Shown piece by piece: positions 1 to 6,328 of a stretch of 10,445 nt of DNA. The DNA is taken from contig JANBQS010000917.1 in NCBI GenBank assembly GCA_027577415.1, positions 1-10,445 of the forward strand, in the 5' to 3' direction. Below the pieces are notes generated by a model. It was given only the letters and a program-made list of their open reading frames with translations. It was not told the DNA's origin and ran no database searches. Made by a program: the position numbers and the translations under genes. The stretch comes from Coemansia sp. RSA 922. Taxonomy: Eukaryota > Kickxellomycota > Kickxellomycetes > Kickxellales > Kickxellaceae. Positions within the stretch are counted from its first letter, which is position 1; every line of letters starts with the position of its first letter.

Positions 1-434
1 CCAATTAACCCTTTTCAACCGCACTGCACCTCTTAAAAGTGCGTAAAAATGATGTGCCTTTAGCCAATTGTGTCAATTGATGTCACCTTCAAGCAAACGT
101 CGTCATTCTTCTCTCACTCCCAGTCAACAAACCTGTTTTGACAGCATCATGTTTCTTTCTGCAAAGCAAAAAGTGATTCGTAATAATTACACTGATCCAT
201 CGTCTTTCGGCGGGGATATACCAACTATTTTTAGAGCGTGGAATTGTAGCGCACCCAGAGCTGGAGTGGTTGAAGGCGAGACTTGGGCAGTTGTTTCTGC
301 TCGCTCTGAAAACAGTTTCAGTTTAGGTATAAAAAGCCTGATGGTGGTCGCCATTTCTCCCTCCTCTCTACTATATATTTTCACCCAGATTATCTACTTG
401 CCAATACACACTTTAAGCATCTACTTGATTTACC
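1..434 (+). promoter_or_regulatory. 5' flank and leader of the first small gene
   Basis: I see no gene here. Open frames in the stretch lack family resemblance and run across the TATA box. CCAAT motifs occur at 1-5 and 64-68. A TATA box lies at 328-335. The leader after it is pyrimidine-rich, contains no ATG, and ends in ACCATG, a strong initiation context. The best reading is upstream regulatory DNA plus the 5' UTR of the gene starting at 435. Confidence 0.6.
326..357 (+). promoter_or_regulatory. Core promoter of first small gene: TATA box plus CATTTC
   Basis: GGTATAAAAAGC spans 326-337 and CATTTC follows at 352-357 after 14 bases. The same arrangement with identical spacing precedes the second small gene (1367-1398). 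The TATA start is 107 bases upstream of the ATG. CATTTC begins 24 bases after the start of TATAAAAA, where transcription initiation is expected for TATA promoters, so it may be the initiator (inference). Confidence 0.75.
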
Positions 435-779
435 ATGACTGACATCTCAAAGTGCCAAGTGTTACATATGGAAAACGGTATCCTTGTTCACGACCCCAGT
501 GATTATGTTAACGCCAATCATCATACTCATATCACAGCTGCCAAACATGCTATTGAGAAATACCCTAAATACACGACTGAAGGCATGCTCTATATTGTCG
601 ATGAAGATGGTGTAACGGGGTTTGAATGTAATAACCTTTATAATATCGATTTAACCATCGAGAAGGATAGTTATTTTGTGTTCACGAGCAGGAAAGTGTA
701 TGAAAGGATTGACAAGGAACATGATACTCCAGAGAAGTTCTACGAGTACATTTGCAGTCATGTAAAGGCTGTCAAATAG
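435..779 (+). CDS. Small uncharacterised protein, tandem paralog copy 1 (114 aa)
   Basis: I do not recognise this family. The ATG sits in the context TTTACCATG and is preceded by a TATA promoter and an ATG-free leader, which supports the start. The product is 114 residues, with no signal peptide, transmembrane segment or low-complexity tract. It looks like a soluble alpha/beta protein: a predicted helix at 34-43 (AAKHAIEKY), a strand at about 50-55 (GMLYIV), a second strand at 78-84 (SYFVFTS), and a helical C-terminus rich in charged and aromatic residues. It aligns over its full length with the product of 1486-1839. Shared anchors are KCxVL at 6-10, AxKxAIExY, MLxIV and FxFT, and the overall identity is low. 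By hand count 50 of 114 codons end in G or C, well below the roughly 73% in the first 59 pelota codons. No intron is visible. Function is unknown. Confidence 0.82.
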   Translation: MTDISKCQVLHMENGILVHDPSDYVNANHHTHITAAKHAIEKYPKYTTEGMLYIVDEDGVTGFECNNLYNIDLTIEKDSYFVFTSRKVYERIDKEHDTPEKFYEYICSHVKAVK

Positions 780-1485
780 ATATTTAATCTATGTCTCCCG
801 CTTACAGCTGCAATATAACATATAAAGACAAGACAATAACAAATAACTCTATATACAAACATGTTGGCACTGGGAGTAGAGGTGGTAGTTCGCATTTCAG
901 GCAGTTTAGAGCCTACTTTTTTACTTTTATATGTTATAAGAAACACAAACAATTGTCTTTATTCTAACTACTGTACGTATCCTACAAGCTGAAGTTTGAG
1001 CAGGATATTGACAACCCAAGAAACCAAGGAGTTCCTGTCAACCACGAATCCTATTCTAATTACTCTAATTTAGGCTGATTCGGGTTAGGAAGAACTCGGA
1101 ATAGGAAACATCCTTTCGAGCAAGTGTCGTCATAAGAGAACCACTATATTTGCTCCAATTTCAAACATCATCTGGCAAATTGGTGTCTACATCGTTCTTT
1201 GAAGAAAGAACGCCATGTGGTTAATCGGATTCGGAAGTGTGCAAAGTAAACGGATAGAATATTAAACCTTTGTCCCTTTCTTTGAAGCGTACATAGGACA
1301 CTATGTTGTTGGGCGGGGGGTGGTTTGCTCCTATTTTTTCCCCCTTCGCTTTGTACATCCCGCTTCGGTATAAAAAGCTTGCCAATATCCTCCATTTCAC
1401 TTTTTCTTTATTTTCTCTACTTTTTTAAAACAAGTTCTCTACTAAACAATAGCTTTTATTATTCTTTGCGTCTACCCAATTTACC
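780..1485 (+). promoter_or_regulatory. Intergenic DNA and promoter between the two small genes
   Basis: This 706-bp stretch contains no credible gene; minus-strand frames at 758-952 and 1168-1395 begin at non-ATG codons or resemble nothing. It holds the 3' UTR of the first small gene. It then holds the upstream region of the second, with a CCAAT at 1155-1159, an inverted repeat at 1194-1211 (GTTCTTT, GAAG, AAAGAAC), the 10-mer TTCTTTGAAG at 1195-1204 and 1278-1287, a G-run near 1311-1320, and the core promoter at 1367-1398. The leader from 1399 to 1485 is T/C-rich and has no ATG. Confidence 0.55.
1367..1398 (+). promoter_or_regulatory. Core promoter of second small gene: TATA box plus CATTTC
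   Basis: GGTATAAAAAGC lies at 1367-1378 and CATTTC at 1393-1398, again separated by 14 bases. The TATA start is 117 bases from the ATG, compared with 107 in the first gene. The 14-base spacer itself is poorly conserved, which points to selection on the two boxes and their spacing. Confidence 0.75.
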
Positions 1486-1839
1486 ATGGACGACCCCACC
1501 AAGTGCCCAGTGTTGCGTTTAAATAGAGATAAAACCGTTAGTTATAGCCCCGATCAAACTATTGAAGTTGGTAGATTTACATACGCCGCGGCAGTCAAAT
1601 ATGCGATTGAATCATACCATAGAGAAGAATATGGATCAATGCTATTTATTGTTAACAATGAGAAAATTAAATTTTACGCTTGTAGTGTAAAAGTTGAGGA
1701 TGATACTGCCCCACTTGGTGTACATAGTTTCTTCATATTCACCAACGTGGCAACATTCTATGCTTTAACCAAGACGTATGATCCAACGACGTGCTACAAG
1801 GTATTTGCCGAGAAAGCGCAATCCGCAACTATGCTCTAA
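1486..1839 (+). CDS. Small uncharacterised protein, tandem paralog copy 2 (117 aa)
   Basis: This is the second member of the unrecognised pair. The start ATG lies in an ideal context, ACCATGG, preceded by ATTTACC exactly as in the first gene. The 117-residue product keeps K6, C7, V9 and L10, the helix AAVKYAIESY at 35-44, the strand SMLFIV, and a hydrophobic FFIFT strand, followed by a helical tail (TYDPTTCYKVFAEKAQ). It has a few more residues before the FFIFT strand and at the C-terminus than its partner. No signal peptide or membrane helix is visible. By hand count only 45 of 117 codons end in G or C. It is convergent with the MYST gene, with 125 bp between stop codons. Conserved architecture with diverged sequence suggests an old or fast-evolving duplication; function is unknown. 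Confidence 0.82.
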   Translation: MDDPTKCPVLRLNRDKTVSYSPDQTIEVGRFTYAAAVKYAIESYHREEYGSMLFIVNNEKIKFYACSVKVEDDTAPLGVHSFFIFTNVATFYALTKTYDPTTCYKVFAEKAQSATML

Positions 1840-1871
1840 ATTTGTGTGTACTGCCCGGTGCAATAACTTTC

Positions 1872-1890
1872 TGAATAGACAAGCTATTCA
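1872..1890. repeat. Short inverted repeat between convergent genes
   Basis: TGAATAG and CTATTCA form a 7-bp stem around the loop ACAAG, between the stop of the second small gene (1839) and the stop of the MYST gene (1965). It could form a hairpin in the 3' ends of either transcript. A stem this short can arise by chance, and no function is claimed. Confidence 0.35.
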
Positions 1891-1964
1891 AACTTGAGTA
1901 TACACCATGCATGCTTAGTTTTGCACTTTCGCGTATTAATGAAAATATATTTACTACCAAGATT

Positions 1965-3275
1965 TTAATCACCGTCAGAGTCGGACGAACTATCACCTCC
2001 CTCGCCATCAACATCCATAGAGGAGTCGGACGCCTGGTGGCAGTCATCGCTGGCTATAATCATGCCATTGGGATCTGCGCGCAAGTTTAAATTTATGCGA
2101 TGCTCGGCAACAACCCTGTGCAGCGTCTCGTCAGCAATACACACGATGTGCCGTCCCAGCCAGAACTCGAGTAATCCCAGATCATCCAGCGTAAACAGCA
2201 CGTCTTCGATGCGAATCCCCGTTAGCAGGGCCAATCTCGACAGAGAAAATATCCGCTGATTGCGCTCCCAGTCATGACTATGGCCTCTGAGAGCACATTC
2301 GTTGTGCAGTATATGTGTCGCGGCAGATATAGACTCGCCAAGCAGCGTCTGTACAATTGCTCGGCGCCAATACGAGCGGTAGCTGTGGAACCCCTGCGAC
2401 GACAGCGGCTGCTCGGGACCGCCCGTTGTTTGCTCAATTTTGGTCAGCTCGTAGCTAATCTCTATCAGCAGCTGGCCATAGCTCTGGCCACGATATGGAG
2501 GAAGAACCAAGATGCAGGCCAAATTGTTCCGATCTACAGAGGTCTTTTCCTTTGAAAAATATCCGGCAAAACTGTACGGCGACCCATTGGACTCTGTGCT
2601 TTTGACTAAAAGCACGTAGAATAGAAAGTTACCAATGTCGTAGTAGATGGTCTTTTGGTCTAGAAACAGCTTTGACAGTAGGCACATGTTTTGGCAGTAC
2701 AGCGCGTGCTCCTTGCCATCAACCTCGTGCAAAACTGTGCTTGTGTCTTCGTATATCGGTCGTCCACGCGGGAATGGGTCAGTGCATCGATGGTCCTCCA
2801 GCGTGTGTCGGTAGCGCATGTATTTTAGGCATCGCTGGCAAATATACAAGTCCCCGCCTTGTTTATATTCGTCAGGATATGGTGACGAGTACCATGTAGC
2901 GATGCTGTAGCTGCCGATAATGACACGTCGAATCTCTGCTGGTTCGTCAACAGCCGTCCCATGTGCACATCGCGATTCGGGCGCCTTTTGCTTCGGTTTT
3001 GCTTTTAGTACTGGTTCTTTTGGTGTGGCTGTTGGCTTGGTGCACTTTTGGATCTCCGCTTTCTTCGTTTCGCTAACTTTACGCAATGTCTTTTTGCTAC
3101 ACGATGTAGCAGTAAACAAAACAAAAAAAAATCAGATGTCATGATGTAAGTAAGGCCCACGCTGACTGCAGGCGGTCCCATCACATGTGAGGGCCCTACA
3201 CAAGGGTGTGGCACAGTGTGGCTGAAAATAGTTATCTATTACCTACCTAGTTGCAGCCCTCTTTTTGTCGCCCAT
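1965..3275 (-). CDS. MYST-family histone acetyltransferase, two exons (386 aa)
   Basis: The product is a MYST-type lysine acetyltransferase (Esa1/Sas2/Sas3/MOZ superfamily), expected to transfer acetyl from acetyl-CoA to histone lysines in the nucleus. I read it as complement of exons 3247-3275 and 1965-3096. The long frame alone has no ATG start, but ATG at 3273-3275, a GTAGGT donor and a GTGTAG acceptor join in frame. Domains in order are a basic N-tail (1-60), the entry motif TWYSSPYPDEY (77-87), a C2HC-like finger (C96, C99, H112, C114), YCQNMCLLSKLFLDQKTIYY with the probable autoacetylated lysine K152, the core ACILVLPPY with C204, the acetyl-CoA loop (212-217), ELTKIEQ with candidate catalytic E231, a winged-helix part (about 293-332) and a Ser/Asp-rich tail. 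There is no chromodomain. Oddities are Ser215 where the loop normally has Gly, H-x1-C spacing in the finger, and an insertion at about 263-292. Subfamily is uncertain, and it may be a diverged paralog. Confidence 0.88.
3097..3246 (-). other. Intron 1 of the MYST acetyltransferase gene (150 nt)
   Basis: On the minus strand the first exon ends ...GCAACTAG and is followed by GTAGGT, a good fungal donor. The intron ends with a CTGAT branch-like motif, a long T-rich tract and the first downstream AG (GTGTAG). Splicing restores an AGC codon across the junction and keeps the frame. The intron contains the TCACATGTGA palindrome at 3181-3190. Prediction from sequence only. Confidence 0.72.
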
Positions 3276-3671
3276 TGCGAATGCACGCGTTGGCGCAAGT
3301 CTGTCGACGCAGAGTGACAGGGCTGATACGCGTAAGGGCTATAACCCCTGCCTTAGAGAGTCTACTCGAGTAGGGTGTTGTCTATAGTACAGTTGGGTAA
3401 GGAGGGTGCGCGTCGTGTGCACATGCACCTGTTTACATTAAGTGAAACGAATAAAGAGCAAAAAAAATAATACAAGAGTATGGAAAAACAAATGTGAAAA
3501 AGGCAAAATTTCAAGAGATGAACAAATTTGTTTTTACCATAAAAAAAAATTAGCCGATATCTAATCACGTGCTGCTATTATAACCTTTTTTGATACTTTA
3601 AAAAGTTCAGCCAACCTTTTTTTGGCTTTGCTATTATATTTTCGGAATTTATTGTGATATTAGTAGCCACA
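3276..3671. promoter_or_regulatory. Divergent promoter between MYST and cwf21 genes
   Basis: This 396-bp stretch has no credible gene. On the MYST side it has two MluI-box-like ACGCGT sites at 3285-3290 and 3328-3333. In the middle is the perfect palindrome CTACTCGAGTAG at 3362-3373. On the cwf21 side are a forkhead-like TGTTTACA at 3430-3437, A/T-rich tracts, and an E-box CACGTG at 3566-3571, about 100 bases upstream of the cwf21 ATG. Factor assignments rest on yeast consensus motifs and are inference. Confidence 0.5.
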
Positions 3672-4706
3672 ATGTACAATGGAATCGGCTTGAATACGCC
3701 GCGTGGTAGCGGAACCAGTGGCCACGTAGTACGCAACATGTCAGCACTAAAGCCAGGACAAGCTGACAGAGGCAGACAATCGCAGCAGTACAGCCGCGAC
3801 CACATTACCAACGCAAAGCCAGTGGACAAGGGAATCATCGAGCACGAGCAGCGTCGCCAAGTAGAAGTAAAGTGCCTAGAGCTTCAAGACGAGCTCGAAA
3901 CACAAGGCACACTGGACGATACAGAGATTGAGGAGCGCGTAGACAAGCTTCGCAGCCAGCTATTAGAGAACATTGACCAGCTGGACTTTACAGGAGCTCG
4001 GCCAATAAAGTCGTTCGAGACGCAAAAGCTTGCCGAGGCAAAGAGTAAGGAAAACGCTCGGCTGGCCAGCGCTCTACGCGTCGAGGAAGAGTATGTCGAG
4101 GGTGCTGCGTTTGATCGCGAGCTACAGGAGCTGAAGCGCCAACGAAGACTACTGGAAAAGGAACGGGATTTGGACAGACAGAGAGAGCGGGAGCGGGAGC
4201 GGGAGAGAGAATCACGTCGGCGGTATCGGCGGTCTAACAGAAGCAGGTCTCCGTCTAGAGATAGTAACTCGGATAGTGACCGTCGTCGTCGTCGTCGCAG
4301 CCCACGCAGGCGCAGCAACGATAGGAGGAGAAAGGATAGGAGTGTCAGCTCGGAATCGGGCTCTATCAGCAGCAGTGAGAGTGACAGCGGTAGCAGTGTC
4401 ACCAGTAGACATAGGCGCCAGTCCTCCTCTCGTCGTCATAACCAAAATAGTCGCCATCGGCAGAAGCCCCGCCGGAGCCCAACGCCATCGAACAGCGAAA
4501 GCGGGTCTATACACAGCCCAGCTCTTAAAGCAAACTCGCGTGCTGTCGAGGACGGAGAGCCAGGCGAAATCGAAGACCTAGATCCTCCCCACATGCCAGA
4601 AGAGTCTGTAGCTGCACCCACGACAGCCGAGACTATGAAACAAACTTTAAATGCTGAGCCGATTTACTTTGACGACGAATCGTCTGATGGCTGCATTGGG
4701 GAGTGA
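3672..4706 (+). CDS. cwf21: Cwf21/SRRM2-like RS-rich spliceosome protein (344 aa)
   Basis: This is a homolog of yeast Cwc21, fission yeast Cwf21 and human SRm300/SRRM2, a component that sits near the catalytic centre of the active spliceosome. The N-terminus MYNGIGLNTPRGSGTSG is the hallmark of the family and fixes the start at 3672; the frame extends 18 bases upstream but begins there with GTG. The cwf21 domain (about 53-100) reads EHEQRRQVEVKCLELQDEL and binds Prp8 in yeast. It is followed by the family's AEAKSKENARLASAL stretch (121-135), a charged coiled coil with an RE repeat (151-180), and RS/SR-rich low-complexity sequence (181-280). The tail is acidic (292-344). Yeast Cwc21 is much shorter and lacks the RS region, so this copy resembles the animal form in architecture. 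The RE and poly-Arg tracts come from simple repeats at about 4180-4210 and 4281-4297. It is convergent with pelota, with 79 bp between them. Confidence 0.95.
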   Translation: MYNGIGLNTPRGSGTSGHVVRNMSALKPGQADRGRQSQQYSRDHITNAKPVDKGIIEHEQRRQVEVKCLELQDELETQGTLDDTEIEERVDKLRSQLLENIDQLDFTGARPIKSFETQKLAEAKSKENARLASALRVEEEYVEGAAFDRELQELKRQRRLLEKERDLDRQRERERERERESRRRYRRSNRSRSPSRDSNSDSDRRRRRRSPRRRSNDRRRKDRSVSSESGSISSSESDSGSSVTSRHRRQSSSRRHNQNSRHRQKPRRSPTPSNSESGSIHSPALKANSRAVEDGEPGEIEDLDPPHMPEESVAAPTTAETMKQTLNAEPIYFDDESSDGCIGE

Positions 4707-4730
4707 GTACATACATACAAAGTTGCTTCT

Positions 4731-4736
4731 TTTATT
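4731..4736 (-). terminator. Polyadenylation signal of pelota
   Basis: AATAAA reads on the minus strand about 50 bases past the pelota stop codon, next to an A-rich tract. It lies inside the short gap before the convergent cwf21 stop, so the two 3' UTRs probably overlap. Confidence 0.5.
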
Positions 4737-4785
4737 ATTATTTTTTTTACTATAAAGTCGTATGAGAATATTAACGACTGGTGCA

Positions 4786-5973
4786 CTAGCCGCTCAAAGG
4801 CGTCAACGGATCCTTGTCGCCATCGCTCTCATCGTCACTTGCCTCTGCATCAGAGTCGATAATTAGTGGGAAGTTGAGAATAGCCGCTACTCCTGTCAGC
4901 TGGTTTAGCTGCTCGCCCGAAACGTGCAGACTCGAGAAGACCAAGACCTCGGCATTGGTCGCCTGCGAGTCTTCAACCAGCTGGACAAACTTTTTCCTCG
5001 TCGGGATGTCCGCCGCACGGAACAGCTCATCAGTGACAAGTAGTGTGCCGATAGCGCCATTGTCTGCAGCCTTGCGCACGTCGGCATAGCCATAAAAGGC
5101 GCGGTCTGGATTGTTGTTGAGCATCTGGTAAAAGCTGTCAATGGCCTTGACCTCCTGCGCCGCCTTTGTGTCGGCCAGCCGCGCCTTGATCTGCGGATCG
5201 CGCATCACCTCTTCCAGAGCGCCCTTGTGGCCCGATGACGTGTGGACCAGGACGAATTTGGCCTTGTTTTCCAGCGTCGTCTTGTCCTCGGCCTTTGCTG
5301 CCTGCGCCATCATGTACTCAAAGAACTGGTCTCGGACAAACCCCGGGCTGCCCAAGATAACCACCTTGACAACGCTAAAGTCAATGTGCTGCTTGATACC
5401 TCGGTATATCTGCTCGTAGAACCGCTGCACGCCCTTTTCGTAGTTGGTCGTCGAGCCCCGGCGCTTGCGAGGAATCGGAACTTCAATCTTTTGTCGGACC
5501 ACCGTCATGTACTGCGTCAGCAGGCAGATAACAGCGAGTCCCTCCTGCATTGTGACGGCGGCCACATCTGCCTGGCGCGTAATATCGCAGGCGTCTTTGA
5601 TGCGCTGTAACGAGATAAGGTCCCATTCGGGCTTACTCAGAGTAAACGGCTGGTTCATCTCCAAGTCCAGAGTGTGGTACTGGCCAAACCCCACAAACTT
5701 GTTTTCGGCAATGTTGCGGCCGTTGATACGCAAAGCTCCGGCCTGTACGTCAAAGAATACGTCTTCAATACTGATAGTCAGCTTGAGCCGTATCCGGTCA
5801 GTGGAGACTGAGCCTGTGGACGTCTCGCTCTTGACGCCGCGAACTGTCGACGCCTCTAGCTGGTCCTCCTTTTGGATGAGGTTGTAGATGTGCCACATAT
5901 CCTCGGGCTGCTCTGGGATGAGCCGGACGTAGCCAGCACGGCTCTTTTCGATAAATTGCTTTAGGAGCTTCAT
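4786..5973 (-). CDS. DOM34: Pelota/Dom34 ribosome-rescue factor (395 aa)
   Basis: This is the eRF1-related factor that enters the empty A site of stalled ribosomes with the GTPase Hbs1 and splits them with Rli1/ABCE1, in no-go and non-stop decay. The start is the ATG at 5971-5973, giving MKLLKQFIEK as in animal Pelota. The frame stays open a further 50 codons upstream, but that part lacks an ATG and family similarity. The N-terminal Sm-like domain (1-130) contains EDMWHIYNLI. The central domain (about 135-265) has the basic loop IPRKRRGS (167-174) and SPGF (209-212) where eRF1 carries GGQ, so it cannot hydrolyse peptidyl-tRNA. The C-terminal domain (about 270-370) has DRAFYG, DELFR and SSLHVSGEQL. 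An acidic tail (373-388) ends the protein. Length matches the family (about 385). No intron in the coding region. Confidence 0.97.
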   Translation of the reverse strand: MKLLKQFIEKSRAGYVRLIPEQPEDMWHIYNLIQKEDQLEASTVRGVKSETSTGSVSTDRIRLKLTISIEDVFFDVQAGALRINGRNIAENKFVGFGQYHTLDLEMNQPFTLSKPEWDLISLQRIKDACDITRQADVAAVTMQEGLAVICLLTQYMTVVRQKIEVPIPRKRRGSTTNYEKGVQRFYEQIYRGIKQHIDFSVVKVVILGSPGFVRDQFFEYMMAQAAKAEDKTTLENKAKFVLVHTSSGHKGALEEVMRDPQIKARLADTKAAQEVKAIDSFYQMLNNNPDRAFYGYADVRKAADNGAIGTLLVTDELFRAADIPTRKKFVQLVEDSQATNAEVLVFSSLHVSGEQLNQLTGVAAILNFPLIIDSDAEASDDESDGDKDPLTPLSG

Positions 5974-6328
5974 GAATTTAAAATGTAAATTGTGGATATG
6001 GATAAATGGAAAAGTACAAGTACGCAGCGCACAGACTGAAAATATTAAGGTTTTTTTTTTAGAGAAATTGAATTGGAAAAAAAGTCGAGTAAAGAAAAGA
6101 GAATGAATTTGTTGCTCCTCCAACCCTCACCTTTTTTAATGCGCCGCAGTAAAAGGAGACTTTGCTCGGATTTTCTAAAGTGCTGAGGTATATTTTTTTA
6201 AAAGATACATGGAAAAGTACAGATAATCTCTGGAGTACATGGAAAAAATATGATCTCAGCGTGCAGGGGTAACCCCGGTCAGGACTGTTCGTGATTCCCT
6301 CCAGTTGCTGCAAGATATGTGGCTTGCC
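5974..6328 (-). promoter_or_regulatory. Promoter and leader of pelota; 3' region of the SDR gene
   Basis: These 355 bp contain no credible gene; the minus frame at 6059-6313 starts at a non-ATG codon. A possible 5' UTR intron runs 6130 down to 6036 on the minus strand (GTGAGG donor, TTTTCAG acceptor). An 18-bp near-exact repeat occurs at 6001-6018 and 6204-6221, and a partial third copy at 6236-6246. A G/C-rich patch with GGGGTAACCCC lies near 6267-6277. Confidence 0.45.
6001..6246. repeat. Repeated ATGGAAAAGTACA element upstream of pelota
   Basis: ATGGAAAAGTACA occurs exactly at 6006-6018 and 6209-6221. With flanks, 18 bases match with one difference (6001-6018 and 6204-6221). TACATGGAAAA is at 6206-6216 and again 30 bases on at 6236-6246. 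All copies lie between the pelota ATG and the SDR gene stop. They could be regulatory sites read on the minus strand as TGTACTTTTCCAT; function is not established. Confidence 0.6.

Noticed and set aside
68..442. A 124-codon + strand frame overlapping the start of the first small gene
   Set aside because: It begins at a TTG, crosses the TATA box and leader of the gene at 435, and has no recognisable composition or family similarity.
3362..3373. 12-bp perfect palindrome CTACTCGAGTAG
   Set aside because: Two or three 12-bp palindromes are expected by chance in a window of this size. Noted only as part of the promoter.
4281..4297. CGT triplet repeat as an unstable microsatellite
   Set aside because: Only five units plus two bases. 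It encodes part of the poly-Arg run and is ordinary for RS-type proteins.
3884..4402. Long minus-strand frame opposite cwf21
   Set aside because: It is the complement of the RS/RE-rich simple-sequence coding region, which keeps several antisense frames open. Its Ser/Leu/Arg-only composition is an artefact.
4701..4708. GTGAGT donor-like sequence overlapping the cwf21 stop codon
   Set aside because: Only 79 bp separate it from the pelota stop, no acceptor in that gap continues a coding frame, and the protein already ends in a normal acidic tail.
5974..6123. 50-residue N-terminal extension of pelota
   Set aside because: The extension begins at TTG and is A/T-rich leader sequence. The family N-terminus MKLL... 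starts precisely at the ATG at 5971-5973.
6059..6313. 84-codon minus frame between pelota and the SDR gene
   Set aside because: It starts at a non-ATG codon, resembles no protein, and overlaps the repeat elements and the pelota leader.
6260..6315. Possible tRNA or structured RNA, suggested by GGGGTAACCCC and GTTCGTGATTCCC
   Set aside because: No acceptor stem, A box or anticodon arm can be drawn around it, and the B-box-like part has an extra base.
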